DNA of 64,000 nt from JAFGBN01 sp964394145 (GCA_964394145.1 CAYMVL010000033.1:124001-188000), one strand, 5' to 3'. Positions 26,805-35,650 are shown, counted from the first letter of the stretch. Notes: generated from the letters alone by a model not told the origin. A program made the numbers and translations.

Positions 26805-27139
26805 ACGTACTCTTTCAGCAATTTCGCTTTAACTAATAACTTGGTCACCTCTTTTTCCATCTGGTGATAGCCAATATCAGCTGCCGCGGGACGAACAACA
26901 AACACTAGGTCCCACCCTGGCTCAATTGGCTGGAATCTCATAATCTCCCTGAGTAGTCTCTTCAGATGGTTACGTTGTACTGCCTTGCCCACTTTCTTAG
27001 ATACAGAAAAGCCATACCGACTCAGGCTCAGACTGTTTGGTAATGCCTTCATCAATACTAGGCTGTCTATCCATGTCTTACCCTGTCGATAGACCAAGGC
27101 GTATTGCGCTCTCGCGGTTAGAGCCCAAGGTTTCTTCAT
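26801..27139 (-). CDS. rnpA: Ribonuclease P protein component
   Basis: 112-aa basic protein that helps the RNase P RNA bind pre-tRNA. The RNR motif region reads GFSVSKKVGKAVQRNHLKRLLRE; DLVFVVRPAAAD follows. The gene starts 9 bp after rpmH and overlaps yidD, the classical rpmH-rnpA-yidD order. The RNase P RNA itself is not in this window. Confidence 0.95.
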   Translation of the reverse strand: MKKPWALTARAQYALVYRQGKTWIDSLVLMKALPNSLSLSRYGFSVSKKVGKAVQRNHLKRLLREIMRFQPIEPGWDLVFVVRPAAADIGYHQMEKEVTKLLVKAKLLKEYV

Positions 27140-27148
27140 AAGGACGAG

Positions 27149-27289
27149 TCAGACTGGAGTTAACCTCCACCTTCTCTTAAGCCGTCTTGCTCTTAGCACC
27201 TGACGCCCTCCCCAGCTACTCATTCGAGCTCGAAAGCCAAGCTTACGCTTTCGAGAGAGTTTCTTTGGTTGATAAGTACGCTTTGGCAT
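27149..27289 (-). CDS. rpmH: 50S ribosomal protein L34
   Basis: 46-aa basic protein MPKRTYQPKKLSRKRKLGFR and so on; ends RRLKRRWRLTPV rather than the common ...RKRLSA. I start at ATG 27289 because GAGGA lies 5 nt upstream and the family always begins M-(P/K)-R-T-Y-Q-P; a longer in-frame extension into rpsR is not real. No dnaA or oriC signature lies next to it, unlike many bacteria. Confidence 0.95.
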   Translation of the reverse strand: MPKRTYQPKKLSRKRKLGFRARMSSWGGRQVLRARRLKRRWRLTPV

Positions 27290-27305
27290 ACAGTCCTCTA
27301 AAATT

Positions 27306-27587
27306 CTAGTGACGTAAGCCCACGCCGCCCGTTTTCCAGATATGACTCGGCGCATAAGGTAGTAGTGCCAGAAAACGGGCTCTCTTTATAGCGTGCGCTA
27401 ATTTACGTTGATGTTTAGCACAAGCCTTGGTTCTGCGCCGTGAGCCAATACGTCCCTGGCTGGAAATGTACTGAGATAACATAGAGGCATCCTTATAGGA
27501 TATTCTCATCCTCCCGGTGCAGAAGGGGCAAACTGCCGGTTTGGTAACAAAATTCCTGGTTGATCTTGTCTTCCTAATATAAGCCAA
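27306..27587 (-). CDS. rpsR: 30S ribosomal protein S18
   Basis: 93 aa. Contains VCPFC near the N-terminus and KACAKHQRKLAHAIKRARFLALLPY at the C-terminus, so it is the cysteine-containing S18 form that probably holds a zinc ion. Starts with TTG after GAGGAG. Third in the rpsF-ssb-rpsR cluster. Confidence 0.94.
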   Translation of the reverse strand: MAYIRKTRSTRNFVTKPAVCPFCTGRMRISYKDASMLSQYISSQGRIGSRRRTKACAKHQRKLAHAIKRARFLALLPYAPSHIWKTGGVGLRH

Positions 27588-27605
27588 ATTATTTTCTCCT
27601 CTATT

Positions 27606-27995
27606 TTAGTCAAAAGGTAAGTTCTCAGGCTCGATGTCCCCCTCCTCGGGAAGAGAGGCTGTAGCTTGCCTCTCAAGAAAGACTACACGATTTGCAGTCA
27701 CATCAAGGCTAGTACGCGTCTGCCCGTCCTGCCCTTGCCAATTGCGAGCGTGTAGTCTCCCCTCAACATATACACTTCGGCCTTTAGATAGGAATTGATT
27801 ACAGCTTTCAGCTTGCTTACCCCAAGCAGTGATTCTAAACCAGTCTGTTTCCTCCCTGCTCTCTCCAGCAGAAGTAGTGTAACGGTAATTGGTGGCCATT
27901 CGGAACGACGTTACCGGTCTGCCATCAGGCGTGTACCTCATCTCAGGATCGTTACCCACGTTGCCAATGAGTATTATCTTGTTCAGACTTGCCAT
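27606..27995 (-). CDS. ssb: Single-stranded DNA-binding protein
   Basis: 129 aa: OB-fold MASLNKIILIGNVGNDPEMR, GRPVTSFRMATN, DWFRITAWGKQAE, GRSVYVEGRLHARNW. The acidic tail ends DIEPENLPFD, close to the DDLPF tip that recruits repair proteins, and the linker is short. One base separates its ATG from the rpsF stop. Confidence 0.96.
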   Translation of the reverse strand: MASLNKIILIGNVGNDPEMRYTPDGRPVTSFRMATNYRYTTSAGESREETDWFRITAWGKQAESCNQFLSKGRSVYVEGRLHARNWQGQDGQTRTSLDVTANRVVFLERQATASLPEEGDIEPENLPFD

Positions 27996-27996
27996 G

Positions 27997-28293
27997 TCAA
28001 TTCTCCGACAACACTACGAGGTGCCGTAAAATACTACCCAAAGCTCTGACTTCCTCCTCTACCTCCTTAATAAATTTCGGCTCCAACTTGAAGCAAGTCA
28101 AAGCGTAATTAGCCTCCATATATTTTCTTATAGGGTAAGCCAGTCTTCTTTTACCCCATCTATCTGTCTTATCTACTGTTCCGCCTCGGCTGCTGATAGA
28201 CTGGGACACTTTATCCAAAATTTCAGACACCTCTTCTTCATCAACCTCTGGGCTAATCATAGTTATCAGTTCATACTCGCGCATTCTACTCAT
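27997..28293 (-). CDS. rpsF: 30S ribosomal protein S6
   Basis: 98 aa: MREYELITMISPEVDEEEV, KTDRWGKRRLAYPIRKYMEANYAL, then the terminal helix. Start could be ATG 28293 or ATG 28284 (the usual S6 start is MR.YE). Heads the long minus-strand unit. Upstream a TATACT box (28318-28313) with TTAAAT 17 bp before it is a weak promoter. Confidence 0.95.
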   Translation of the reverse strand: MSRMREYELITMISPEVDEEEVSEILDKVSQSISSRGGTVDKTDRWGKRRLAYPIRKYMEANYALTCFKLEPKFIKEVEEEVRALGSILRHLVVLSEN

Positions 28294-28490
28294 CCATCAT
28301 TAAATTCCTGTTAGTATAACATACCTGCTTCTATAATTTAAGCGGCCACTTCAATGATAGTGACAATCTGTGCTTAAACGTCTCGCTAACTAGCAAAATA
28401 CCCTATAACGAATCCGATAACGTCCATACCATAAGTATCCAAGCCGTACTCGGCTCTTTCAGGGTTCGGGATTGTCAGCAAGAGATTGTC

Positions 28491-28850
28491 CTATATTTTA
28501 ACATTAGTAATTAAGCGTCCGTCTCCACGGTCTAATTCTAACTCATTAAGCATTATTCTACCAACACGGACTTCGGATGTTCTTATTAAGTAATGGACTA
28601 ATTGGAGTACCGTTTCTGAGACAAGCTCTTGAGTAACAGCGGCGATAACCGTTGCAGGCCTAATCTGTTGATGATATACATATTCTTGAGCCGCACTGCA
28701 GCCCATATGATTCCTTCGAGTTAAGCTACGAGGAGCTATTCGTAAGCGAGTTGTCTCATTCTTTTGCGGTTGCCTTTGTGTAGACTGGTGAGCTCGAGCA
28801 GCACGGGGGATCAGGTTAGGATCAGTCTTGTTGCCGGTTGTGCTTGTCAC
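28491..28850 (-). CDS. Doubtful 119-aa open frame
   Basis: GTG-initiated frame; basic, Thr/Arg-rich first half (RLRIAPRSLTRRNHMG) and a helical second half (VTQELVSETVLQLVHYLIRTS). I do not recognise it. There is no ribosome site, and the start lies inside the left arm of an inverted repeat. It could be a lineage-specific nucleic-acid-binding protein or a chance frame. Confidence 0.2.
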   Translation of the reverse strand: MTSTTGNKTDPNLIPRAARAHQSTQRQPQKNETTRLRIAPRSLTRRNHMGCSAAQEYVYHQQIRPATVIAAVTQELVSETVLQLVHYLIRTSEVRVGRIMLNELELDRGDGRLITNVKI

Positions 28851-28885
28851 ATAGTTAAGAAGAAGCCGTTGATTGACTATGTGAC
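28846..28885. repeat. Inverted repeat, 10-bp arms
   Basis: GTCACATAGT (28846-28855) and ACTATGTGAC (28876-28885) are perfect inverted copies 20 bp apart. More GTGACC copies follow at about 28918 and 28931, as in a regulator-binding array. Confidence 0.7.
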
Positions 28886-29012
28886 CTGAAATATGGGGGG
28901 ATAACAGCAGCCTCTGAGTGACCTATCGCGTGACCGAGGTCTTATCGCAGGGAACAATGTATCTTCAACAATATTGTTGGACGCAATAAGTTCACACAAT
29001 AATTTATTGAAG

Positions 29013-29042
29013 TTGAGACTCAAATAGAGTCAATGCTATACT
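29013..29042 (+). promoter_or_regulatory. Promoter of thiL operon, predicted leaderless
   Basis: TTGAGA (29013-29018), 18-bp spacer ending TGC, TATACT (29037-29042). Expected RNA start is about 29049-29050, the ATG itself. Confidence 0.65.
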
Positions 29043-29049
29043 TTTGCGA

Positions 29050-30078
29050 ATGCGGTTATCAGAACTAGGAGAGTCTGGGCTCATTGACCTCATACGGCGG
29101 ATCACGCGTGACTTTGGGATTCCCGAGTATGGCTCATGGAAAGAACTCTTGATTGGCATTGGTGATGACGCTGCCGCTTGGCAAATCGGTGACAACGTCC
29201 AACTGGCCACCACTGATACTTTAGTTGAAGGTACACACTTTACTCTAGGCACGACCAGTCTAGAGGAACTGGGCTGGAAAGCACTGGCTGTGAATCTAAG
29301 TGACATAGCTGCCATGGGCGGTATTCCTAAGTATGCTCTGGTTTCTCTAGCGTTGCCCGGTCAACTTGAGGTAGAGAGCATTTCTACGTTTTACAGTAAC
29401 ATGATGCATTTGGCTGTGAAGTTTGGGGTTGCTATAGTTGGTGGTAATATGGTTTCTGCCCCTAATATTGTCATAAATGTCACCGTAATAGGCGATTCCA
29501 AGGGCGGGACATTGCTAAAGCGCTCAACGGCATTACCTGGAGAGCAAATAGCAGTCACAGGATATCTGGGGCTATCTGCGGCTGGGCTGGAAATGCTGGA
29601 AGGTAAATTCACAGTGGATCTGGAAAAGAGCAAGATTTTGAGGCTGGGTTATCTCAACCCGATGCCAAGGGTGGCAGAAGGGCGAATCTTAGTCGCCCAG
29701 GGAGTTAAGAGCGCCATAGATATCAGCGACGGACTCATTATCGACCTCGACCACATCTGTGAAGCGAGCAAGGTGAACGCCAGGATAAACATAGAGCAAG
29801 TACCCGTACACCCAATAGTTGGAGCAATTTACCCGGACTCACAGCAGCTTGCTTTGTGTGGAGGAGAAGATTACGAACTCCTTTTTACTGCCAACGAGAC
29901 TACGATAGATCGAGTAAAGCAAGCTTTAGATTGTCCGGTAACCGTAATTGGCGAAGTTATGGAGGCAGAATCGCCGAAACGAGTTACCGTGGTAGATAGC
30001 AAAGGTAATTTTATCCCTTTCAAGAAAGAGGGATGGGAACACTTCAAGAATGAAACCTCTAAAGCTGATTTCGTATAG
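29050..30078 (+). CDS. thiL: Thiamine-monophosphate kinase
   Basis: Phosphorylates thiamine monophosphate to the active diphosphate. About 342 aa, AIR-synthase-like fold. Seen: LGESGLIDLIRR, GIGDDAAAW (metal-binding Asp), TTDTLVEGTHF, KALAVNLSDIAAMGG, DISDGLIIDLDHIC and CGGEDYELLFTA. I start at ATG 29050 since the TATACT box rules out an upstream TTG being transcribed. Overlaps tsaE by 29 bp. Confidence 0.95.
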   Translation: MRLSELGESGLIDLIRRITRDFGIPEYGSWKELLIGIGDDAAAWQIGDNVQLATTDTLVEGTHFTLGTTSLEELGWKALAVNLSDIAAMGGIPKYALVSLALPGQLEVESISTFYSNMMHLAVKFGVAIVGGNMVSAPNIVINVTVIGDSKGGTLLKRSTALPGEQIAVTGYLGLSAAGLEMLEGKFTVDLEKSKILRLGYLNPMPRVAEGRILVAQGVKSAIDISDGLIIDLDHICEASKVNARINIEQVPVHPIVGAIYPDSQQLALCGGEDYELLFTANETTIDRVKQALDCPVTVIGEVMEAESPKRVTVVDSKGNFIPFKKEGWEHFKNETSKADFV

Positions 30079-30544
30079 CCCAGAACAAACTGAGCTTCTG
30101 GGAAGTTACTTGGGGAAACTGGCCTGTGAAGGTGATGTGTTTCTTCTCGTAGGTGATCTGGGTACCGGCAAGACTCGCTTGGTGCAAGGTATTGCCCTCG
30201 GGTTGCATACAACGGAATTCGCCTTAAGCCCTTCTTTTGTTATCGTCAGAGAATATCATGGCAGGCTTTCACTGTACCACATTGATCTCTATCGCCTCGA
30301 CAATTTAAAGGAAGTCTCTGACCTCGGGATAGAGGACTATCTCTACAACGAGGGAGTTTCCGTAGTTGAATGGGCAGACAAGGGGCTAGATATCTTACCG
30401 TCGGAAAGAATGTTTATCACGCTTAACTATGTTCCTGCGTCTGAGATGCAACGTGTTATTTACTTGAAACCCGAAGGAGAGCGATACTTGAATTTGCTGA
30501 AATGCCTCGAGTCAATGTTGAATATGGAGAAGGTATGGAGCTAG
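30050..30544 (+). CDS. tsaE: tRNA t6A biosynthesis ATPase TsaE
   Basis: 164 aa P-loop protein acting with TsaB and TsaD in making threonylcarbamoyl-A37 in tRNAs that read ANN codons. Walker A LVGDLGTGKTRLVQG, then SPSFVIVREY, HIDLYRLDNLKEVSDLGIEDYL and VVEWADKG are the family hallmarks. Overlaps thiL upstream and tsaB downstream. tsaD is not in this window. Confidence 0.95.
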   Translation: MKPLKLISYSPEQTELLGSYLGKLACEGDVFLLVGDLGTGKTRLVQGIALGLHTTEFALSPSFVIVREYHGRLSLYHIDLYRLDNLKEVSDLGIEDYLYNEGVSVVEWADKGLDILPSERMFITLNYVPASEMQRVIYLKPEGERYLNLLKCLESMLNMEKVWS

Positions 30545-31248
30545 GCATAGATACTTCTTCGAGCGCTTGCAGCATCGCTTTGTCCCATAAGGGCAGTATA
30601 TTAACTGAGTTGACTTGGCAATCGACGCAGAATCACACTGTGGAATTGCTGCCAAACTTGCTCAGGTTGCTGGATCAAGCTAAGGCTATGCTGACTTCTA
30701 TGGAAGCCATTATCGTAGCTATGGGCCCCGGGAGTTTCAATGGGCTACGAGTGGGAGTGAGCACTGCCAAAGGTTTGGCTTTCGCATTGAGCATTCCTTT
30801 GCTTGGTATCAGTACGCTGGAGGTCGAAGCCTATTCATTTGCTTATACCGGTTTGCCATTGCGCCCCATCCATCATGTAAGCCATGAGAAGATAGCCACA
30901 GCTCTCTATCAACAGAAAGACAACGGGTGGTATTGCCTGGAAAAGGAACACCTGAGCACCGTGGATGCTTTGTGCCGACAAACGAGGCGAAAGACTCTTT
31001 TCTGTGGTGAAATTTCGCCAGATATAATACAATTGCTGAAGCAACGTTTGGGTAAGCAAGCTCTGATACCACCAGCCCCTATTAGGCTGCGTCGAGCTGG
31101 CTTCTTAAACATTTTGGCTTGGGAGAAGCTGGATGAGGGACAACAAGATGACCCAGCCACCTTGCAACCGTTGTATCCTTGCCCTCCTCATATAACGAAA
31201 CCGAAAAGGATGAAATCCTCGCAACTGCAAGTGAAGCGAAAGGGCTGA
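30535..31248 (+). CDS. tsaB: tRNA t6A biosynthesis protein TsaB
   Basis: 237 aa ASKHA-fold scaffold that stabilises TsaD. Seen: LGIDTSSSACSIAL, QNHTVELLPNL, AMGPGSFNGLRVGVSTAKGLAFAL. ATG 30535 is preferred because GGAGAAG lies just before it and the family motif begins at residue 2. The segment that normally reads 'DARRGEVY' is HHVSHEKIATALY here. C-terminal tail is basic and Pro/Lys-rich. Confidence 0.92.
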   Translation: MELGIDTSSSACSIALSHKGSILTELTWQSTQNHTVELLPNLLRLLDQAKAMLTSMEAIIVAMGPGSFNGLRVGVSTAKGLAFALSIPLLGISTLEVEAYSFAYTGLPLRPIHHVSHEKIATALYQQKDNGWYCLEKEHLSTVDALCRQTRRKTLFCGEISPDIIQLLKQRLGKQALIPPAPIRLRRAGFLNILAWEKLDEGQQDDPATLQPLYPCPPHITKPKRMKSSQLQVKRKG

Positions 31249-31363
31249 AGTATAGCAGGATTCGTTGCATATTTTGAATTAGACCATGTGAATTCACTTG
31301 CCATGCTTGGAAATGGCAGAGGGATTACCAAGCTGGTCAAATATAGCAGGAGGAAAACAAGAA

Positions 31364-32425
31364 GTGAAAATGCCCAAACTAGACGTCGACTACACGACTA
31401 GGCTTTGCTTTGCCTGTGGCGAAGATAATCCCATTGGATTGAAGTTGAAACCTTTTTATGACGGGGAGAAAGTACGGGCAGAGTTCACTCCGGGGAAATA
31501 CCACCAGGGTTGGGATAATATAGTTCATGGTGGTATTCTTTATACGCTGCTCGATGAAATAACTGCATATGCACTTCTCTGCTCGGGGATTTACTTTGGA
31601 GTTACGGCTAGAAGCGAAGTGAGGTTCAAACAGGTAGTCCCCATAAATGAGCCAATTGAAATTTCTGCCTGGGTTACCAAAATGACAAGGAGGCTGGTTG
31701 AGACTCAGGGGGTGCTTTCTCACAAAGACAACACGATTCTAGCCGAAGGCAGCTCCCTATTCTATGTAGTTTCAAGATCAAAGAAAACGATTCTCTGGGA
31801 TATGGATGGCGTTATTGTCAATTCTAATTCGTACCATTTCGCTGCTTGGCAGGAGACTTTTGCAAGAAGGGGAGTAGAATTTAGTAAGGACGCTTTTACC
31901 AGGCTCTTTGGTGTTAGAGACGACTCGATAATTCGCAGCGCCATGGGAGGAGAGCCACGCCAGGAGGAGTTGGACACAATCGCACGGGAAAAAGAGGCGA
32001 ATTTCCGAACTAAGATAAGAGGAAATGTGAAACCCTTGCCTGGAGCAATCAGGCTACTGAATATGGTTAAGAAAGGAAACTTCAAGCAGGCTCTCGTTTC
32101 GTCAGCACCAGAAGCTAATATCTCTTTGATTACCGGCGAACTTAACTTAGGAGGATTTTTCAATCTAATTGTTTCGGGGAAAGAGGTAGCTGAGAGCAAA
32201 CCAAGCCCTGGCATATTTCTCTTAGCTGCTGAGAAACTGAAAGTTGAGCCGAAGGATTGTGTTGTAATCGAGGATTCTCCTTTCGGCGTTAAAGCAGCCA
32301 AGGCAGCTGGAATGAGATGCCTGGCTGTAGCGAATACCCATCCAAAGAAGGAGCTTGAAGAAGCCGACAAAGTGGTTGATTCCCTAGAAGAGATAGAATT
32401 AATCACCCTAATCCAGAGGGTGTAG
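31364..32425 (+). CDS. Hotdog thioesterase-HAD phosphatase fusion
   Basis: 353 aa. Residues about 10-137 form a PaaI-like hotdog domain: CFACGEDNPIGL, then HQGWDNIVHGGILYTLLDE with the HGG..D catalytic pattern of acyl-CoA thioesterases. Residues about 141-353 form a HAD hydrolase of the beta-phosphoglucomutase type: WDMDGVIVNS (D146, D148), SSAPEANISL, KPSPGIFLLAAEKL and VIEDSPFGVKAAKAAGM. The domains are joined by only a few residues. GTG 31364 is chosen because AGGAGG (31348-31353) lies 10 nt upstream; ATG 31370 is the alternative. Substrates cannot be told from the sequence. Confidence 0.85.
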   Translation: MKMPKLDVDYTTRLCFACGEDNPIGLKLKPFYDGEKVRAEFTPGKYHQGWDNIVHGGILYTLLDEITAYALLCSGIYFGVTARSEVRFKQVVPINEPIEISAWVTKMTRRLVETQGVLSHKDNTILAEGSSLFYVVSRSKKTILWDMDGVIVNSNSYHFAAWQETFARRGVEFSKDAFTRLFGVRDDSIIRSAMGGEPRQEELDTIAREKEANFRTKIRGNVKPLPGAIRLLNMVKKGNFKQALVSSAPEANISLITGELNLGGFFNLIVSGKEVAESKPSPGIFLLAAEKLKVEPKDCVVIEDSPFGVKAAKAAGMRCLAVANTHPKKELEEADKVVDSLEEIELITLIQRV

Positions 32426-32444
32426 GAAGGGAGCGATTAATAGA

Positions 32445-32891
32445 GTGGATAGAAGTTTGGTGCTTATTAAACCTGATGCTGTGCAAAGAGGACTTGCAGG
32501 AGAAATCATCTCCCGCATCGAAAGGAGGGGGCTTAAAATCGTGGCCGTGAAGATGCTACGAATAGATAACGCCTTAGCAAAACGGCATTACGCGGTTCAT
32601 AAAGGCAAAGCCTTCTTCGATAATTTGGTAGATTTCATTACTTCCAGTCCTGTTATCGCTATTATTTTTCAAGGAGAGAACGCTGTTGATGTGATAAGAC
32701 AGACAATGGGGGAAACTGACCCAGGGAAAGCCCGCTCGGGCACTATTCGGGGTGATTTTGGAATTGAAATCGGGCATAATTTAGTACATGGGTCTGACTC
32801 TCGAGAAAATGCAGCGAGAGAAATAGCCTTATTCTTCTCAGAAAGCGATGTTTGTGACTACGACAGGGCAATTGATAAGTGGATCAGCTAG
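32445..32891 (+). CDS. ndk: Nucleoside diphosphate kinase
   Basis: 148 aa. Transfers the gamma-phosphate from ATP to NDPs through a phosphohistidine. Seen: LVLIKPDAVQRGL, MGETDPGKARSGTIRGDFG and the active His in NLVHGSDS. GTG start. Follows the fusion gene by 19 bp. Confidence 0.96.
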   Translation: MDRSLVLIKPDAVQRGLAGEIISRIERRGLKIVAVKMLRIDNALAKRHYAVHKGKAFFDNLVDFITSSPVIAIIFQGENAVDVIRQTMGETDPGKARSGTIRGDFGIEIGHNLVHGSDSRENAAREIALFFSESDVCDYDRAIDKWIS

Positions 32892-32901
32892 CCCTTTAGA
32901 C

Positions 32902-33264
32902 TTATTGAATCCGAACTACCGGAATTGCCTTGTCCCAGAGTTTATCGAGTTGGTAGTAATCACGCTCCAGCGGCGCAAATATGTGCACAATGACCGAACC
33001 GAAGTCAGCAAGCAACCAGCCTGAATCGGGTGTACCTTCCTTATGATGGGAAGTAGCGCCTCTATCTTTCAACGTCTCGTCGATTGCCTTCCAAATAGCT
33101 TCAATATGACGCTTTGTGTCTCCGGTGCAAATGACAAAATAATCAGCAAATGAACACAAGCCTCTCACGTCCAGCATAGTTATATTACTGGCTTGCTTCT
33201 CAGAAGCAGCTTCCATGGCTAACCGTGCTATTTGCTCCGCTTCTAGGGAGGTACTAACTAGCAT
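32902..33264 (-). CDS. rsfS: Ribosome silencing factor RsfS
   Basis: 120 aa; binds L14 and blocks subunit joining under starvation. Seen: ITMLDVRGLCSFADYFVICTG, HIEAIWKAIDETL, DSGWLLADFGSVIVHIF and the C-terminal YYQLDKLW. Convergent with ndk. Confidence 0.95.
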   Translation of the reverse strand: MLVSTSLEAEQIARLAMEAASEKQASNITMLDVRGLCSFADYFVICTGDTKRHIEAIWKAIDETLKDRGATSHHKEGTPDSGWLLADFGSVIVHIFAPLERDYYQLDKLWDKAIPVVRIQ

Positions 33265-33449
33265 CCGTCAACAATATTATACAACTTTCATTCTGCTTTG
33301 GCTAAGGCTAGTTGCTTTTTCTGCCAGTATAGCGGTTTATTCCGGGTAGTGTGCCATGCTGAGTTCCGCTATGGCGTAGTCTCCTCAACACAGCGGATAA
33401 ACAAGCAAAAAGAGTGTAATAGAGACGAAGAGACAGCCAGCACAAGCCA

Positions 33450-33479
33450 TTGACTATCCTGTCAACTAAATAGTATACT
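33450..33479 (+). promoter_or_regulatory. Promoter of dnaN
   Basis: TTGACT (33450-33455), 18-bp spacer, TATACT (33474-33479). The leader to ATG 33511 is about 25 nt, so this promoter, unlike dcd and thiL, leaves room for a weak AGGGA ribosome site. Confidence 0.7.
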
Positions 33480-33510
33480 GGCAATTGCGATAAGCTTTCA
33501 GGGATAGATA

Positions 33511-34644
33511 ATGAAGTTATCTTGTCTGCAGGAGAACCTGAGTAAGGGGCTAGGAATAGTAGGTAGAGCTGTGGCTACCAGGTCCACCTTACCTATTACG
33601 CAGAATATACTTCTAACTGCTGAGCCGTCGAGTCTCAAACTGGCAGCTACCAACCTGGAAATGGCGACTACCTATTGGATTGGCGCCAAGGTAGAAGAGG
33701 AAGGCAGCATCACTGCTCCGGCCCGGTTACTCGTTGATTTTGTTAATTCCTTGCCTAATGACCTGGTTGAAATGTCTCTTCCTGCTGGCAGCCACACGTT
33801 AGAACTCAGAAGCGGTCGCTTCAGGGCCCACATCAATGGGATTGATGCTCAAGACTTTCCACCAACCCCCAGGATAAGTGACGGCGTCAGTACCAGTATT
33901 GAGGCTTCTGACCTCAGGGAAGGTATCGCCCAGGTCATCTTTGCCGCAGCAACTGAAGAGTCCCGGCCTGTACTAACTGGAGTCAACGCGGAGTTTGAGG
34001 ATAACCGACTTAATCTGGTAGCTGCTGATGGCTTCAGACTAGCTGTCCATAAGACAACTCTCATCTCCTCAGTTGGCCAGAAGATTACTATAATAATTCC
34101 AGCCAGGACTCTCAATGAACTCAACCGTCTACTCAGTGACCAAGAGGAAGCGGTTGAAATTACCGTAGACGAACAAAAGAATCAGGCACTCTTTCGTCTT
34201 AAGAATGCCGAGATAATCTCCCAGCTTATTCAAGGGTCATTCCCAAACTATTCCCAGGTCATTCCTGAAAACTACACGACAAGGGCAGTAGTAGACATCA
34301 GTGAATTCCTGCGAGTTGCTAGAATGTCTTCTGTATTTGCTCGTGACGCTAGTGGTATCGTGCGCCTGGTCGTAACCCCGGGCACAGAGCTTAGCCCGGG
34401 AAAGGTGACTGTTTCTGCCCAGGCTGAGGAGATTGGTGATAATGTCGGTGAAATTGATGCTCTTGTCGACGGCGAAGAGGCGAAGGTTGCCTTCAATGTG
34501 AAGTATCTTTCCGATGTTTTGGGCATCCTTCATCAGACACAGGTTGCGCTGGAGATTACTACTCCATCAAGCCCGGGTGTCATCCGGCCTATAGGCGTAG
34601 ACAACTACACTCACGTCGTCATGCCGATGTTTGTGCAGTGGTAG
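33511..34644 (+). CDS. dnaN: DNA polymerase III beta sliding clamp
   Basis: 377 aa, three repeated clamp domains. N-terminus MKLSCLQENLSKGLGIVGRAV, with TLPITQNILLTA after it; the C-terminus has RPIGVDNYTHVVMPMFVQW, the form of the canonical P-M-R-L end. It stands alone here, without dnaA or recF nearby, so the usual oriC-type dnaA-dnaN-recF order is broken. Confidence 0.96.
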   Translation: MKLSCLQENLSKGLGIVGRAVATRSTLPITQNILLTAEPSSLKLAATNLEMATTYWIGAKVEEEGSITAPARLLVDFVNSLPNDLVEMSLPAGSHTLELRSGRFRAHINGIDAQDFPPTPRISDGVSTSIEASDLREGIAQVIFAAATEESRPVLTGVNAEFEDNRLNLVAADGFRLAVHKTTLISSVGQKITIIIPARTLNELNRLLSDQEEAVEITVDEQKNQALFRLKNAEIISQLIQGSFPNYSQVIPENYTTRAVVDISEFLRVARMSSVFARDASGIVRLVVTPGTELSPGKVTVSAQAEEIGDNVGEIDALVDGEEAKVAFNVKYLSDVLGILHQTQVALEITTPSSPGVIRPIGVDNYTHVVMPMFVQW

Positions 34645-34782
34645 TAAATTCTCAAGTTGCCTGAAGCTGATTGTACATTCCGGTGATTATTGTTCAGGGG
34701 TAGAAGTCTAGCGTTGACGCGTTTAGAAGCTGCCTGATGAGCATCTGGCTGATGAGTAATCCCAGCCGCTATTACTCCGTAC

Positions 34783-35310
34783 TCAAAGTTCCCATTCGGC
34801 TTCCTTCTCCATCTTCTCCAGCCGAGTATAATAGTCAGGGAATTCGTTTAGATGAGCCAAAGCTATCTTCCCTGTCATAATAGGATCGTCATTGGTAACG
34901 TTGGTGCGCTGGTCTGCCTTCCCGTGCTCAAGCTCCACGTCAAGACCCATGCGATATTGTTCAATTGAAAACTTGCTCCAATCAATACCCAGCGCCTCTC
35001 CAATTTGTTTGGCCTCTTCGATAGTAAAATGTCTCTTGCCCGCCTTATCATCCTTGAAAGAGTCGGCTACACTTTTAGCGAAGGCTTGTGCTGCCTTTCC
35101 CACATCTCTGAATTTACTCTTGACCTCTTCGTCCTTAAACCTGCTGGCCAGGACTCTTGCCGAAGCTGAAGCACTTTCTGTGAATCCCTTAGCTTCCTCT
35201 TTCAATTCAGGGTCATTGAATATTTCGCTGACGGCCTGACCGAACAGTCTAAATAGCTCGGCAAAGTCATCAACCGCCTGTTTCTTATCTGGTTTCCCCT
35301 CTTGAGACAT
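34783..35310 (-). CDS. DUF5661-like protein
   Basis: 175 aa soluble protein. The first 95 residues are acidic-basic amphipathic helices (GQAVSEIFNDPELKEEAKGF). The C-terminal part TIEEAKQIGEALGIDW ... MGLDVELEHG ... GKIALAHLNEFPDYYTRLEK matches what I remember of the DUF5661 domain, whose function is unknown. Convergent with dnaN. Confidence 0.75.
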   Translation of the reverse strand: MSQEGKPDKKQAVDDFAELFRLFGQAVSEIFNDPELKEEAKGFTESASASARVLASRFKDEEVKSKFRDVGKAAQAFAKSVADSFKDDKAGKRHFTIEEAKQIGEALGIDWSKFSIEQYRMGLDVELEHGKADQRTNVTNDDPIMTGKIALAHLNEFPDYYTRLEKMEKEAEWEL

Positions 35311-35650
35311 TGCTCGTCCTTGTGATCTGTGAAGGCTATCCCGATACTATGATACTAATTCTCTTTTGGTGAGTTGTCAATCATCATCGGGGCTGAGTAA
35401 GACCCGGCGTCAAATACTGACTCAACAACGCTGGACTGGGGTTTGGTGCGAACGTATCTGAGGCGTAGGGTAGGATTTGCAATAGGCTATCAGGGCGTAT
35501 GAGAAAGTGAGACTGCAATTCAGGCAACGGCTGGAGAAGGAGCTTGCATGCGACTGTCAATGCAATATAGAATTGACATACTTACAGTTGAAGCCGCGCA
35601 AAGGTGGTCAGTTCTAGAAGATTGGATCGCGCCAGCAAGGCGATAATTAT
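35311..35650. other. Intergenic region, nothing recognised
   Basis: About 340 bp between divergent genes. A TTGACA occurs at about 35573 without a good -10 at the right distance. Confidence 0.45.

Larger units (their letters stand above)
28319..29012. other. Long divergent intergenic region rpsF / thiL
   Basis: About 690 bp. It contains an inverted repeat at 28846, three GTGACC motifs near 28881-28940, and a weakly supported open frame at 28491-28850. No DnaA-box cluster, tRNA or known RNA recognised. Confidence 0.5.

Noticed and set aside
27149..29012. Replication origin near rpmH or in the long gap before thiL
   Set aside because: No dnaA gene and no cluster of TTATCCACA-type boxes; single imperfect boxes elsewhere are expected by chance.
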